From JAGMXM01 sp964458325 (lineage in GTDB: Bacteria > Verrucomicrobiota > Verrucomicrobiia > Limisphaerales > UBA1319): a stretch of DNA of 64,000 nt. The notes under the pieces were generated by a model. The model made no database searches. It was not told where the DNA came from and saw nothing but the letters and a program-made list of their open reading frames with translations. The DNA lies in NCBI GenBank assembly GCA_964458325.1, contig CAYWIM010000001.1:80755-144754 (forward strand), written 5' to 3'. Positions 18,802-27,465 of the stretch are shown here, in pieces. The position numbers were made by a program, and so were the translations under genes. How positions within the stretch are numbered: the first letter of the stretch is position 1; each line of letters opens with the position of its first letter.

Positions 18802-20162
18802 CAGCGTAACTCCATTTTGGCCAGCCAGTCTTTGCGGGTTTCGGCGCCCAGGGCCCAGCCGAGCCGGGCGCGGTCGCGCTGGTAGATGATTTTCGGCCGG
18901 CCTTCGGTGGTATCGAGGACGACCCAGCGGCGGCGGTAGCCGCGGCCGTTCTGGCCGAGGGCGACGATATCGAGGCCGAACTGGAAGGTGCGGGACGTGA
19001 GGTAAGGGCCGGCCTGGATGGCGGTTTGGCTATCGAGGACTTCGGCGACCCAGGCGATCGATGTCTGGTCGATCGACTTTGCGCGGCGGTAAGCGACCAG
19101 CTGATCGGCCTTTTCCGAATCGAGGCCTGGGATGCAGGCCAGGACAACGGCGGAGGCGGTATTGACATTGACGAGGCCCGCCATCTGGTTGGTGGCAACG
19201 AGGTAGCCATCGATCTCCTCGAACTCCTCGATGGACAGGCCGCTGCGGATGTAGAACTCGAGGAGGCTGGCGATGTTGGTGCTGCCGGCGAGCTGGGACT
19301 GGACCTGGGCGGCGCGTTCCTGGCCGAGGAATTCCTGCAGGATCGAGGCGAGCTCCTGGTTGGTGGCGCTCGAGACGCTGATGCGGTTGGTGCCGTCGCT
19401 GCGAAGAGACGATTCGCGGGTGTAGACGGTGAAATACTCGATGAGTCCGGGATCGAGGACGCCGTCGCGATCGTCGGGCGGGAGGGTGGCATCGCCGTCG
19501 TTCTCGTTCGGGTCGAGAACGCCGTTGCGATTGGTGTCCTCGCCAAAGAGGATCTCGTCGGAGGCGCCGGACAGGAGCCGGAGCTCCTCGACGGATTCGA
19601 AGGGGGCATCCTTGGCGCGGTAGGGCGGGGTGCGGCGCAGGTACGTTTCGGATTCGGCGCCGTTGGCGGAGGCTTCGCTGTTGGTGTCGCGCCAGTCGAT
19701 GATGGCGGCCGCCAGCTCCTCGGTCATGAGGGGGAGGGCCTGGAGCATCTCGAGCGTGGCGGTGTTCAGATTGAGCTTCGAGGCTTCATCCATGAGCCCG
19801 TAAACAGGCACCTCGGTGGCGTCCTCGGGATCGCATCGGCTGATCAGCCAGAACGTGGCATCGCCGATGCGGACGGCCTCGGAGCCGCAGTCCTGGTCGA
19901 AGGGCATCTCTCCGATGTCGGCGTAGTTGGTGACGACCCAGCCGATGTAGCGGATAGCGCCGGCGATGGCCTGTTCGGCCTGGGCGCCCGCGGCATCGTG
20001 CTCGACGGCGCGGAAGTGCAGCAGCATCGAGTGTCCGAAATAGAGGGCGATGCTGATGAGGCCGAAGGTGATCCACAGCACGATGATGAGGACCGATCCG
20101 GCGGGGGCGGCGGCGGGGAGCGGACGCTCTTGGGGGGATCGGGATGGAGAGGAGAATCTCAT
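18801..20162 (-). CDS. gspK: GspK-like minor pseudopilin
   Basis: 453 aa, long as expected for GspK. A short basic leader is followed by a type III prepilin-like helix (AGSVLIIVLWITFGLISIALYFG) whose +5 acidic residue is absent, a recognised trait of GspK at the tip of the pseudopilus. Two helix-hairpin-helix-like segments are seen: DEASKLNLNTATLEMLQALP and GLVNVNTASAVVLACIPGLDSEKADQLV. An EF-like DTNRNGVLDPNENDGDATLPPDD Ca-binding region lies between, here described in two parts. The stop overlaps gspL, and the start overlaps gspJ. Confidence 0.9.
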   Translation of the reverse strand: MRFSSPSRSPQERPLPAAAPAGSVLIIVLWITFGLISIALYFGHSMLLHFRAVEHDAAGAQAEQAIAGAIRYIGWVVTNYADIGEMPFDQDCGSEAVRIGDATFWLISRCDPEDATEVPVYGLMDEASKLNLNTATLEMLQALPLMTEELAAAIIDWRDTNSEASANGAESETYLRRTPPYRAKDAPFESVEELRLLSGASDEILFGEDTNRNGVLDPNENDGDATLPPDDRDGVLDPGLIEYFTVYTRESSLRSDGTNRISVSSATNQELASILQEFLGQERAAQVQSQLAGSTNIASLLEFYIRSGLSIEEFEEIDGYLVATNQMAGLVNVNTASAVVLACIPGLDSEKADQLVAYRRAKSIDQTSIAWVAEVLDSQTAIQAGPYLTSRTFQFGLDIVALGQNGRGYRRRWVVLDTTEGRPKIIYQRDRARLGWALGAETRKDWLAKMELR

Positions 20163-21025
20163 CGGTTTCGGCTGGGTGTGGCGCCGCCGCCGGGGCCGCC
20201 GGTGCTCGATCCGCCGCCGGTATTGGGGCTGCCGCTGGCGCCGCCGGTGCTGGAGGTGCTGGCAGATGCGGCGGTGGAAGCGGAGTTGGTGCTGGAGGCG
20301 CCGCTGGTCTGGTTGGTGTTGGATTCGATGGCGACGGGGACGAGCATCTCGATCCAGACCTCATCGGGGCGGCGGGAGCCCCGGTTCAACTCGAGGTCGT
20401 GCTGGCGGCGCTGGATGGCGACGAGAACGGCCTGGGGGAGAGGGATCTCCTCGGTGTCGGGATCCCACGTATCGATCCATTGAGAGCCGTCATGGCATTG
20501 GAACCGGAACCCCTCGATGTCATGGAGGAGCGGTGTGGTCTCGTATTCCTCGACGGTGGAGGGGAGGAGATTGCGGGTGACGGTGCGGACGAGGTCGTAA
20601 CCATTGGTGGGGTTGCGCCATTCGGGTTCCTGGAGATAATAGGCGACCTTTTGGATGTCGCCCCAGCAGGAATTATTATCGAGGCTGCCGCTGGCGGTGT
20701 AGAACTCGAGGCGGGAGAGGCGGGGATCGCTGCCGTTTTCGGCGGTCATCGAGCCGGCGAACGTGCCGCCAGGAGGGAGGATGCACTGGAGGTCGCGCTT
20801 GATGACGGCGAGGGCGCGCTGGATGGGGATGGCATCCTCGACCAGCTCCGTGGTGCGGGCGCGGAGCCGCAGGGCGGCGGAGAAGGTGGTGTTCATGGCC
20901 ACGAGGATGAGGCTGAAGATGAGGGTGGCGATGAGGATCTCGACCAGCGTAAAGGCATGGGTGGCCGCTGATCTCGATGGGGTCGAGGGCGAAGAAAGTG
21001 CGGATTGGAGGGGGGGCATCCTCAT
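20159..21025 (-). CDS. gspJ: GspJ-like minor pseudopilin
   Basis: 288 aa. The leader ends ...SAATHA and is followed by FTLVEILIATLIFSLILVAM, with processing expected after Ala24 and Glu at +5. Length is generous for GspJ because of a C-terminal Ser/Gly/Thr-rich low-complexity tail (TNQTSGASSTNSASTAASAS). The middle reads as typical minor pseudopilin (LRLRARTTELVEDAIPIQRALAVIKRDLQ). It overlaps gspK by 4 nt and gspI by 4 nt. The low-complexity tail is unusual and may be surface-exposed at the pseudopilus tip. Confidence 0.85.
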   Translation of the reverse strand: MRMPPLQSALSSPSTPSRSAATHAFTLVEILIATLIFSLILVAMNTTFSAALRLRARTTELVEDAIPIQRALAVIKRDLQCILPPGGTFAGSMTAENGSDPRLSRLEFYTASGSLDNNSCWGDIQKVAYYLQEPEWRNPTNGYDLVRTVTRNLLPSTVEEYETTPLLHDIEGFRFQCHDGSQWIDTWDPDTEEIPLPQAVLVAIQRRQHDLELNRGSRRPDEVWIEMLVPVAIESNTNQTSGASSTNSASTAASASTSSTGGASGSPNTGGGSSTGGPGGGATPSRNR

Positions 21026-21438
21026 AGCGTGACTTCCGGGACGAGGGTGCTGATCCGAACGCTATGCTCCTGGTTTTGGACGGGGTAGAAGACCTCGACG
21101 GTGATGAGGCGGAGGGCGTTTTCGGTCCACGGATCGCGCCAGAGCTGCCAGCGGTATCCGGTCCAGGGCTCGTCGAATGCCCCGTTGAGGCTCGAAGAGC
21201 TCCACTGATTGGAGAGGGTGAGCTCGTTGAGGAGGCGGTCGGCGAGCTGGGTGGCGGCGGTTTTGCGGACGGCGGCGACGCCGGCGTGGTTGGCGAGGCT
21301 GAGCCCCTGCATGGCGATGGGGATGACGATGGCCATGAAGACCATGGCGGCGAGGACCTCGGCGAACGTGAACGCCGCGCGGGGCCGAGGCCTACCGGGT
21401 CGTGTAGAACCACAGATTGGTGGGCTCGGTAATCTCAT
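21022..21438 (-). CDS. gspI: GspI-like minor pseudopilin
   Basis: 138 aa. The prepilin motif is RPRAAFTFAEVLAAMVFMAIVI, processed after an Ala with Glu at +5. LADRLLNELTLSNQW and YRWQLW are consistent with GspI/PilV-like minor subunits. The start is uncertain: the ATG at 21438 gives a leader of 22 residues and overlaps the end of gspH by 47 nt. No closer ATG is present, though a non-standard start is possible. Its stop overlaps the gspJ start by 4 nt. Confidence 0.75.
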   Translation of the reverse strand: MRLPSPPICGSTRPGRPRPRAAFTFAEVLAAMVFMAIVIPIAMQGLSLANHAGVAAVRKTAATQLADRLLNELTLSNQWSSSSLNGAFDEPWTGYRWQLWRDPWTENALRLITVEVFYPVQNQEHSVRISTLVPEVTL

Positions 21439-21976
21439 AGTGCAGGCGGTTGCGCGACGGGATGATCGGGATGGGAGTCTCGTCGGCGGTGTCGTCGCAG
21501 AGCAGGACCATGGCCAGGCTGTTTTCGTCAATGGCGCCATCGGGGAGGAACCGGATAATAGCGATTTGGTTGGTCAGGGGATGGTGGGGATCGATTTGGA
21601 AGGAGAGGTTGGTTGCGAGCTGGAACTCGACGGGCTGGTATTCGTGGATCTGGTTGCGGGAGGCCTCGAGGCGGCGCTGCTGGGGAACCTCATAGACGGC
21701 GGCGCCTTCCTCCTGGAGGCCGTAGAAACCGGTCTCGTGGTTGAGCCAGACGATCGTGGGGATGCCGGCGGAGATGGCGCGGTTTTGGGCGAAGCGGGTG
21801 AGCGTGAGGAACCGGTGGGCCTCGATCTCGATCGCGCGTCCGCGGTAGAAGCGGGCGAGGCGGGGGGCGGCGAGGGCGATGACGGCGCCGAGCATTCCGA
21901 GGACGAGGATCAGCTCGATGAGGGTGAAGGCCCGCCGATTAGCGCCGGGATCGGGTCTGATAATTGGTGATGTCAT
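21392..21976 (-). CDS. gspH: GspH-like minor pseudopilin
   Basis: 194 aa. Prepilin leader MTSPIIRPDPGANRRA is followed by FTLIELILVLGMLGAVIALAAPRL, with processing after Ala16 and Glu at +5. The remainder has a beta-rich GspH pattern (EAHRFLTLTRFAQNRAISAG, a typical GspH/FimT helix end). An ATG six bases upstream (21982) is an alternative start. The frame is open upstream into gspG in another phase. Start overlaps the gspG end by 38 nt, an overlap longer than in the rest of the operon. Confidence 0.85.
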   Translation of the reverse strand: MTSPIIRPDPGANRRAFTLIELILVLGMLGAVIALAAPRLARFYRGRAIEIEAHRFLTLTRFAQNRAISAGIPTIVWLNHETGFYGLQEEGAAVYEVPQQRRLEASRNQIHEYQPVEFQLATNLSFQIDPHHPLTNQIAIIRFLPDGAIDENSLAMVLLCDDTADETPIPIIPSRNRLHYEITEPTNLWFYTTR

Positions 21977-22418
21977 CTTCATTGCCAGCCTGGCCATCGG
22001 GGCCGGAGGACATGAGGTCATAGGCGGTCTCGTTTTGGCGGCCGGGGCATTCATAGACATACTCGTTGCCCCAGGGGTCCTTGGGGATTTCGCCTTTGAC
22101 ATAGGGGCCGCGCCAATTGAGGGCCTCGCGGGGCTGCTCGACCAGGTCGAGCAGCCCGTCCTTGCCTTTGGGGTAATAGCCCACATCGACCTCGAAGGCG
22201 TCGAGGGCGATGCCGAAATTGGCGATCTGGGCCTGGGCGGCAGTGATGCGCGCCTGCTCGGTGCGGCCGGAGAACTTGGGGACGACGATGGCCGCCAGGG
22301 TGCCGAGGATGACGAGCACCAGGAGGAGCTCGACCAGGGTGAACCCGCCGGCGGGGCGCCGGCGGAGGCCGGGATGGCCTTCGGGAGAGGAGGGGTTCGG
22401 ACGGGTGCAAGTTTTCAT
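21939..22418 (-). CDS. gspG: GspG major pseudopilin
   Basis: 159 aa. Leader of 25 residues ends RPAGG, then FTLVELLLVLVILGTLAAIVVPKF with Glu at +5. The C-terminal region has the GspG signature: YYPKGKDGLLDLVEQP, WRGPYVKGEIPKDPWGNEYVYECPG and DLMSSGPDGQAGNEDDI, the last being the Ca-binding loop. This is the main subunit of the pseudopilus piston. The start overlaps the gspF stop (ATGA). Confidence 0.95.
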   Translation of the reverse strand: MKTCTRPNPSSPEGHPGLRRRPAGGFTLVELLLVLVILGTLAAIVVPKFSGRTEQARITAAQAQIANFGIALDAFEVDVGYYPKGKDGLLDLVEQPREALNWRGPYVKGEIPKDPWGNEYVYECPGRQNETAYDLMSSGPDGQAGNEDDITNYQTRSRR

Positions 22419-23644
22419 TTGATATAATCTTGGATAGTGAAGATCGGGATGACCATGCCGATGAAAATGGTTCCGATGAAACCGGCGATAAAGAAGAGCA
22501 TGAGGGGCTCGGCCAGGGCGACGGCGGTCTTCATCTGGCGGTCGAGGTCGGACTCGGTGACGTTGGCGAGGCGGACGAGCTCCTGGTCGAGGCGGCCGCT
22601 CTCCTCGGCGACGGAGACCATTTCGAGCACGGCGCCGCTGAAGAGGGTTGGGCAGCCGGCGAGGCTGACGCCGAGCGGCTCGCCTTTCTGGACGCGCTCG
22701 ATGCTGGCGGAGACGGCATCGATGAGCGTTTGATTGCCGATGGAACGGCGGGCGACCTGGAGGCCGTTGATGAGAGGGACGCCGGCGCCGAGGAGGGTGC
22801 CGAGCATCCGGCAGAAGCGGGCCATGGCGAACTTGGAGACCAGGGCGCCTACGACCGGGGCTTTGAGGATCACCTGCTCGCGGACGCGGTTGCCCTGGGG
22901 GGAGCGGAGCCAGTTGCGGAGCATGAAAAAGGCGACCGCTGCGACGATGGCGACGATGAGGCCATAGGAGCGGAGGACCGTGCTGGCGCCGACAATGACC
23001 TGGGTGATGAGGGGCAGCGAGCCGCCGAATCCCTCGAAGATGACCTGGAATCGCGGGATGAAGAAGACGAGCAGGAACGTGAGCACGCCGATGGCCAGAA
23101 CCAGGAGGATCGTCGGATAAAGGAGGGCGGTGAGCATCTTGGACCGAAGCTCCTTGTCGCGAGCCTGGAAATCGGCGATCTGGCCCAGGACGACATCGAG
23201 GAAGCCGCCGGTCTCGCCGGCCTCGACCATGGCGACATAGACGCGCGGGAACACCTGAGGCGACTGGGCCATGGAATCGGCCAGGGACAATCCGTCGATG
23301 ACCAGGTCGTGGATCTCCTTCCATTTCTGGCTGGCGATGGGGGCGGCGGCCTCCTTGTAGAGGATGACCAGGGCGCGGCTCAGGGGGATGCCCGCGGCCA
23401 GCAGGCTGGAGAGCAGCCGGGTGAAGTCCTCGAGCATGCGGCCGGTGATCTTGCGGGACTGGATCCGGAGGGAAAAGCCGGCGGGATCGGACTTCTCGGC
23501 GGGGCGGGGCCGTTCGTTGAGGCGGACGGGCCGGAGGCCGCTGGCGGCCATGCGGCGGAGGGCATCCTGGCGGCCTTCGGCTTCGAGAGTGCCTTCGGCG
23601 ATGGCGCCGTCGGACTGAAGGGCTCGATATTCGAAGACGATCAT
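22415..23644 (-). CDS. gspF: GspF inner-membrane platform protein
   Basis: 409 aa. The cytosolic N-terminal domain (FEYRALQSDGAIAEGTLEA) is followed by two repeated GspF domains with membrane segments: TRLLSSLLAAGIPLSRAL and GFSLADSMAQ..., then CRMLGTLLGAGVPLINGL and EPLGVSLAGCPTLF, and membrane helices about 180-205, 230-250 and 380-400. Length is standard. It sits 3 nt downstream of gspE. Confidence 0.95.
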   Translation of the reverse strand: MIVFEYRALQSDGAIAEGTLEAEGRQDALRRMAASGLRPVRLNERPRPAEKSDPAGFSLRIQSRKITGRMLEDFTRLLSSLLAAGIPLSRALVILYKEAAAPIASQKWKEIHDLVIDGLSLADSMAQSPQVFPRVYVAMVEAGETGGFLDVVLGQIADFQARDKELRSKMLTALLYPTILLVLAIGVLTFLLVFFIPRFQVIFEGFGGSLPLITQVIVGASTVLRSYGLIVAIVAAVAFFMLRNWLRSPQGNRVREQVILKAPVVGALVSKFAMARFCRMLGTLLGAGVPLINGLQVARRSIGNQTLIDAVSASIERVQKGEPLGVSLAGCPTLFSGAVLEMVSVAEESGRLDQELVRLANVTESDLDRQMKTAVALAEPLMLFFIAGFIGTIFIGMVIPIFTIQDYIK

Positions 23645-23647
23645 GGA

Positions 23648-25321
23648 TCAGGAGGGGTTGTCCAGGGCCTGGTCCTTGGCGACGCGGATGACCTCGTCCG
23701 GGGTGGTGATCCCCTGGCGGACGAGGCGCCAGCCGTCCTCGCGGAGGGTGCTCATTCCGTGCCGGCGAGCGGTTTCGCGGATCTCGCCGCTGGAGCAGTT
23801 CTTGAGGATCATCTGGCGAAGATCGGTGGTTAAGCTCATCATCTCGAAGATGGCATGGCGGCCGACGTAGCCGGTTTGGCGGCATTCGCGGCAGCCGACG
23901 GCTCGAAAGAGGGTCGAGCCGCGCAGGGCGGGCTGGGATTCCTGGAGGGCCTGGACCGTGGGAGAGAGGTCTTGGGTTTTACAGTGGGTGCAGAGCACTC
24001 GGACCAATCGCTGGGCGAGCACGGCTTCGAGGGAGGAAGCGACGAGATAGGGCTCGACTCCCATATCAACGAGGCGGGTGAGGGCGCCGGGGGCGTCGTT
24101 GGTATGAAGTGTGGAGAAGACGAGGTGGCCGGTGAGGGATGCCTGGACGGCGATCTGGGCGGTCTCCTGGTCCCGGATTTCCCCGATCAGGACGACATCC
24201 GGATCGTGGCGGAGGATCGAGCGGAGACCGCGGGCGAAGGTGAGCCCGGCCTTTTCGGACACCTGGATTTGGTTGACGCCTTTGAGCTGGTATTCGATGG
24301 GATCCTCGATGGTGATGATTTTGCGGACGGCGTCGTTGATTTCGTTCAGGGCGGTGTAGAGGGTGGTGGTTTTGCCGCTGCCGGTGGGTCCGGTAACGAG
24401 GACGATGCCGTGGGGGAGGCCGAGGACGTTCTGGAAGAGGGAGAACTCTCGTTCGGCCATGCCCAGGTCCGTCATGTGGTAGAGCGAGGTGTCCTGGCGG
24501 AGGAGCCGGAGGACGACCGCCTCGCCATGGAGCATGGGGATGATCGAGACGCGGATATCGACCTCGATATTGTTGATGCGGATCTTGATGCGTCCATCCT
24601 GGGGGAGGCGTTTTTCGGCGATATTGAGGTGGCTGAGGATTTTGACGCGGGAGACGATCGCGGGCTGGAAGCGTTTGACCTGGGCGGGGACGGGGACTTC
24701 CTGGAGGACGCCATCGATGCGGTAGCGGATGCGGAGCTCGTCGGCGAACGGTTCGAGGTGGATATCGGAGGCGCGGAGATCGATGGCGTCGCGGAGGACC
24801 TGGTTGACGAACCGGATGATCGAGGCGTCTTCGGCGGCGGTATCGAGGTCCGTATCCTCGCGCTCGCCTTCCTCGACGACCTGGAGCGGGGCTTCCTCCC
24901 CGAGGGTGTCGATGGTGTCGGCGCCGACGCCGAGGCGCTTCTTGATCTCGCGCTGGATGGCTTCGGTGGGGGCCAGGATGGGCTTGAGGCGCAGCCCGGT
25001 CAGGGTTTTGAGCGTGTCGAGGCCGCGGGTGGCGAACAGCCGGCTGGTGGCGACTTCGACCGAGCCGTTGACCCGCTGGAGGGGGAGGAGCTGTTCCTTG
25101 AAGAGGATCCGGGCGGGGAACAGAGAAAGGAGCTGGCGGTCGGGCTTGATGTCATCGAGGGCCGAATAGCCGAGCTCGTATTCGTGGGCCAGCCATTGGA
25201 GGACGTCCTCCTCGGACTGGGGTTTGGAGCTGTCCGGCCGCTGGGACTGCTGCTCGAGTGTGTCCGCGTCCTCGATCGACAATTGCTGGGACTCGACCAT
25301 TCGCTGCAGCAGCTCTTTCAT
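23648..25321 (-). CDS. gspE: GspE type II secretion ATPase
   Basis: 557 aa. An N-terminal GspE-N domain (about 1-150) is followed by the hexameric ATPase: SDIHLEPFADELRIRYRIDG, Walker A GPTGSGKTTTLYTAL (near residue 310), the Asp box IGEIRDQETAQIAVQASLTGHLVFSTLHTND (given here as a known block), and a tetracysteine zinc site with CTHC and CREC before TGYVGRHAIFEM. These are features of GspE/PilB. The ATG at 25321 is the start because it gives the MKELLQRMVE N-terminus. It is the first gene of the operon. Confidence 0.95.
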   Translation of the reverse strand: MKELLQRMVESQQLSIEDADTLEQQSQRPDSSKPQSEEDVLQWLAHEYELGYSALDDIKPDRQLLSLFPARILFKEQLLPLQRVNGSVEVATSRLFATRGLDTLKTLTGLRLKPILAPTEAIQREIKKRLGVGADTIDTLGEEAPLQVVEEGEREDTDLDTAAEDASIIRFVNQVLRDAIDLRASDIHLEPFADELRIRYRIDGVLQEVPVPAQVKRFQPAIVSRVKILSHLNIAEKRLPQDGRIKIRINNIEVDIRVSIIPMLHGEAVVLRLLRQDTSLYHMTDLGMAEREFSLFQNVLGLPHGIVLVTGPTGSGKTTTLYTALNEINDAVRKIITIEDPIEYQLKGVNQIQVSEKAGLTFARGLRSILRHDPDVVLIGEIRDQETAQIAVQASLTGHLVFSTLHTNDAPGALTRLVDMGVEPYLVASSLEAVLAQRLVRVLCTHCKTQDLSPTVQALQESQPALRGSTLFRAVGCRECRQTGYVGRHAIFEMMSLTTDLRQMILKNCSSGEIRETARRHGMSTLREDGWRLVRQGITTPDEVIRVAKDQALDNPS

Positions 25322-25345
25322 GGAAGATGGGGATTGAGAGTTTAA

Positions 25346-25371
25346 CCGGCGCGCGGTTGCCCGCGCGCCGG
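25346..25371 (-). terminator. Perfect GC-rich hairpin between the Gly-rich gene and gspE
   Basis: 11-bp perfect arms (CCGGCGCGCGG / CCGCGCGCCGG) around TTGC. Downstream on the minus strand comes TTAAACTCTC, only weakly T-rich. It lies between the minus-strand gene ending at 25433 and the gspE start at 25321. It could terminate the upstream gene or attenuate the T2SS operon. Confidence 0.5.
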
Positions 25372-25432
25372 CTCCTGGTGGCGCCACCGTGGTTGGCCTG
25401 TGGAGTTACGGCGGCCGCCAATCAATCACTGG

Positions 25433-25975
25433 CTAGCGGAGGAGGCCCATCATGACGGCCTGGCCTTCCTGGCGGACGGAGAGGAGCTTCTTGAGCTCTT
25501 CCTGGGCTTGCTCGAGCTTCTGCTCGGCAGCCTTCCGGCTCTCGCGCAGGGCGGTCAGCTTGGCCTTGATTTCGGCATTGGAAGCCTTGTCTTCGATGGC
25601 CTTCTGGAGGGCGGCGACTTCAGGATTTGGCTCGCCTCCGAATCCGCCGGGGCCGCCCTGGCCGGGCTGCCCGGGCTGGCCGGGTCCGCCGGTGCGCCGC
25701 GCGCCCATGCCTCCGAAGCCGCCGAAGCCGCCCATGGTGCCGCGGCGGGCCTCCGAGACGGCCTCGATGCGGGCTTCGATGAGCTTCCATTCGGCGTCGT
25801 TGGTGACTTCGAGCTGTTCGCGGTACCGTTCCATCATGCGCTCGCGCATCTGGGCCGGGTCGAAGTTGCCGCGTCCCTGGCGTTGCGGGGGTTGTTGGGC
25901 TTGTGTCGAGGTCGAGCCCGTTAAGAGGAAAGCCAGCCCAAGGCCAGCCACGAGGGTTGTCAAAGTTTTCTGCAT
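25433..25975 (-). CDS. Secreted Gly-rich helical protein, Spy/CpxP-like in outline
   Basis: 180 aa. Signal peptide LVAGLGLAFLLTGSTSTQAQ is followed by Gln/Arg-rich sequence, an amphipathic helix (MRERMMERYREQLEVTNDAEW), a Gly/Pro-rich insert (about 78-115, GGFGGFGGMGARR ... GGPGGFGG), and a second helical part with AEQKLEQAQEELKKLLSVRQE. The two helices with a Met/Arg-rich start resemble small periplasmic chaperones such as Spy/CpxP, but the Gly-rich insert is unlike Spy, so the match is only in outline. It lies upstream of gspE and could be co-transcribed or separated by the hairpin. Function unknown. Confidence 0.6.
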   Translation of the reverse strand: MQKTLTTLVAGLGLAFLLTGSTSTQAQQPPQRQGRGNFDPAQMRERMMERYREQLEVTNDAEWKLIEARIEAVSEARRGTMGGFGGFGGMGARRTGGPGQPGQPGQGGPGGFGGEPNPEVAALQKAIEDKASNAEIKAKLTALRESRKAAEQKLEQAQEELKKLLSVRQEGQAVMMGLLR

Positions 25976-26274
25976 ATCGCCATCCAGTCAGGTGTTTGTT
26001 GGTTTGCGTCTAGTCCCCCGGGGCAAATTGCTGCCTGAGGGCCAAAACGATCGACTGCAATAGCAAGAGGAGTGCCAAGCCGCCGCAGGCGGTTTTGAGA
26101 GGGAGGCAAGGGCTTGCCGGAGCTGAGTTTGCGCAACTATTACCCAATTCACCGGTAAGTGCGCAAATTATGCGCAGCCCGGACGAGGGCGGCTTTGCTT
26201 CTCCATGGATCGGAGATCGAGCCAGGGCAGATTTTGATCGGCAACAGGGGGGGGCGGTGGCATGGTGGGGGACC
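25976..26274. other. Intergenic region between divergent genes, with hairpins and TGCGCA boxes
   Basis: Contains a hairpin CCGCC-GCA-GGCGG with TTTT after it (26080-26096), an inverted repeat GGCAAG-GG-CTTGCC (26105-26118), and three copies of TGCGCA. No gene is seen. It must hold promoters for the divergent Gly-rich (minus) and GH5 (plus) genes. Confidence 0.5.
26130..26176 (+). promoter_or_regulatory. Three TGCGCA palindromes upstream of the GH5 gene
   Basis: TGCGCA at 26130-26135, 26160-26165 and 26171-26176, the last two spaced 11 bp apart, about one helical turn. Such spacing fits a regulator binding site about 100 bp before the GH5 start. Confidence 0.35.
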
Positions 26275-27465
26275 ATGAACACCAAGCATTCAATCGACGA
26301 TCGATTCGAGGATCGGCAGGGATCGATGACGCGCCGGAATTTTCTGGGGACGGCGATGGCGGCGGCGGGCGGAGTGATGGGGATGGAATGGGCCATGGGC
26401 GAAGGCGTGGCGGCGGAGCGGATCGAGCGGCCTGGGATGCCGCGCTGGCGGGGATTCAATCTGACGAATTTCTTTCAGGCGCTGAGCTCGGGGGAGGAGG
26501 GGCGCGGGGAGGTGCGCGAGGACGATCTGCGGTGGATACGAGACTGGGGTTTCGATTTCGTCCGGCTGCCGATGGACTACTGGATGTGGGTGGACTCGGA
26601 CTGGAAGGCGACGCGGAAGCTGGCGGTGGAGGATGTGACGAAGGCGAAAGAGAGCGTGCTCGAGCGGGTGGATCGGGCGGTCGAGCTCTGCCGGAAATAC
26701 GGTCTGCATTTGAGCCTGAACTTTCATCGCGCTCCAGGGTATTGCATCAACGATCCGGAGCGCGAGCCGTTCGTGCTGTGGTCGGATGCGCGGGCGGAGG
26801 AAGCGTTCGTGTGGCACTGGGAGCTGTTCGCGCGGCGATACCGGGGGGTGCCGCGGGAAGCGTTGAGCTTCAATCTGGTGAACGAGGCGCCGCGGGCGCG
26901 GGAGGGCTACATGTCGCGGGCGGACTATGCGCGGGTGATGACCCGGGCGACGGAGGCCATTCGCAAGCATCGGGAGGATCGGATCGTCATTATCGACGGA
27001 TTGAACGTGGGGACAGAAGTTGTGAAGGAGATGATCCCGGCGGGGGTGGCTCAGAGCGTGCATGCGTATTGGCCGGCGGGGATCAGCCATTACCGGGCGG
27101 GATGGGTGGACCGGAACTCGAGTTTCCCGATGCCGGCGTGGCCGCTAAAGAGCGCGGATGGGAGCATCCAGGCGGATCGTCGGAAGCTCGAGGAGCGGTT
27201 TGCGCCTTGGGGAGAGCTGGCCCGGACGGGCATCGGGGTGCACTGCGGCGAGTGCGGATGTTTCAACCGGACGCCCTACGACGTTTTCCTGGCCTGGTTC
27301 ACAGATGTCATGGAGGTGCTCCATGGGCATGGGATCGGGTATGCGCTCTGGAATTTCCGGGGATCGTTCGGCATACTCGATTCCGGGCGGCGCGATATCG
27401 AGTACGAGGAGTGGCAGGGGCATCGCTTGGACCGCCGTCTGCTCGAGGTGTTGCGGCGGCACTAG
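26275..27465 (+). CDS. Twin-arginine exported GH5-like glycoside hydrolase
   Basis: 396 aa. A TAT signal (MTRRNFLGTAMAAAGGVMG, inside the N-terminus) is followed by a TIM barrel of the cellulase/mannanase type: RGFNLTNFF, FDFVRLPMDYWMW, HLSLNFHRAPGYC, the acid/base Glu204 in FNLVNEAPR, VHAYWPAG, and the nucleophile Glu326 in GVHCGECGCF. W and R near the end (YALWNFRGSFG) fit the family. GH5 enzymes cleave beta-glucans or mannans. The ATG at 26275 precedes MNTKHS and the TAT motif by 20 residues. The tail converges with the GlcD gene, overlapping 4 nt. Confidence 0.85.
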   Translation: MNTKHSIDDRFEDRQGSMTRRNFLGTAMAAAGGVMGMEWAMGEGVAAERIERPGMPRWRGFNLTNFFQALSSGEEGRGEVREDDLRWIRDWGFDFVRLPMDYWMWVDSDWKATRKLAVEDVTKAKESVLERVDRAVELCRKYGLHLSLNFHRAPGYCINDPEREPFVLWSDARAEEAFVWHWELFARRYRGVPREALSFNLVNEAPRAREGYMSRADYARVMTRATEAIRKHREDRIVIIDGLNVGTEVVKEMIPAGVAQSVHAYWPAGISHYRAGWVDRNSSFPMPAWPLKSADGSIQADRRKLEERFAPWGELARTGIGVHCGECGCFNRTPYDVFLAWFTDVMEVLHGHGIGYALWNFRGSFGILDSGRRDIEYEEWQGHRLDRRLLEVLRRH

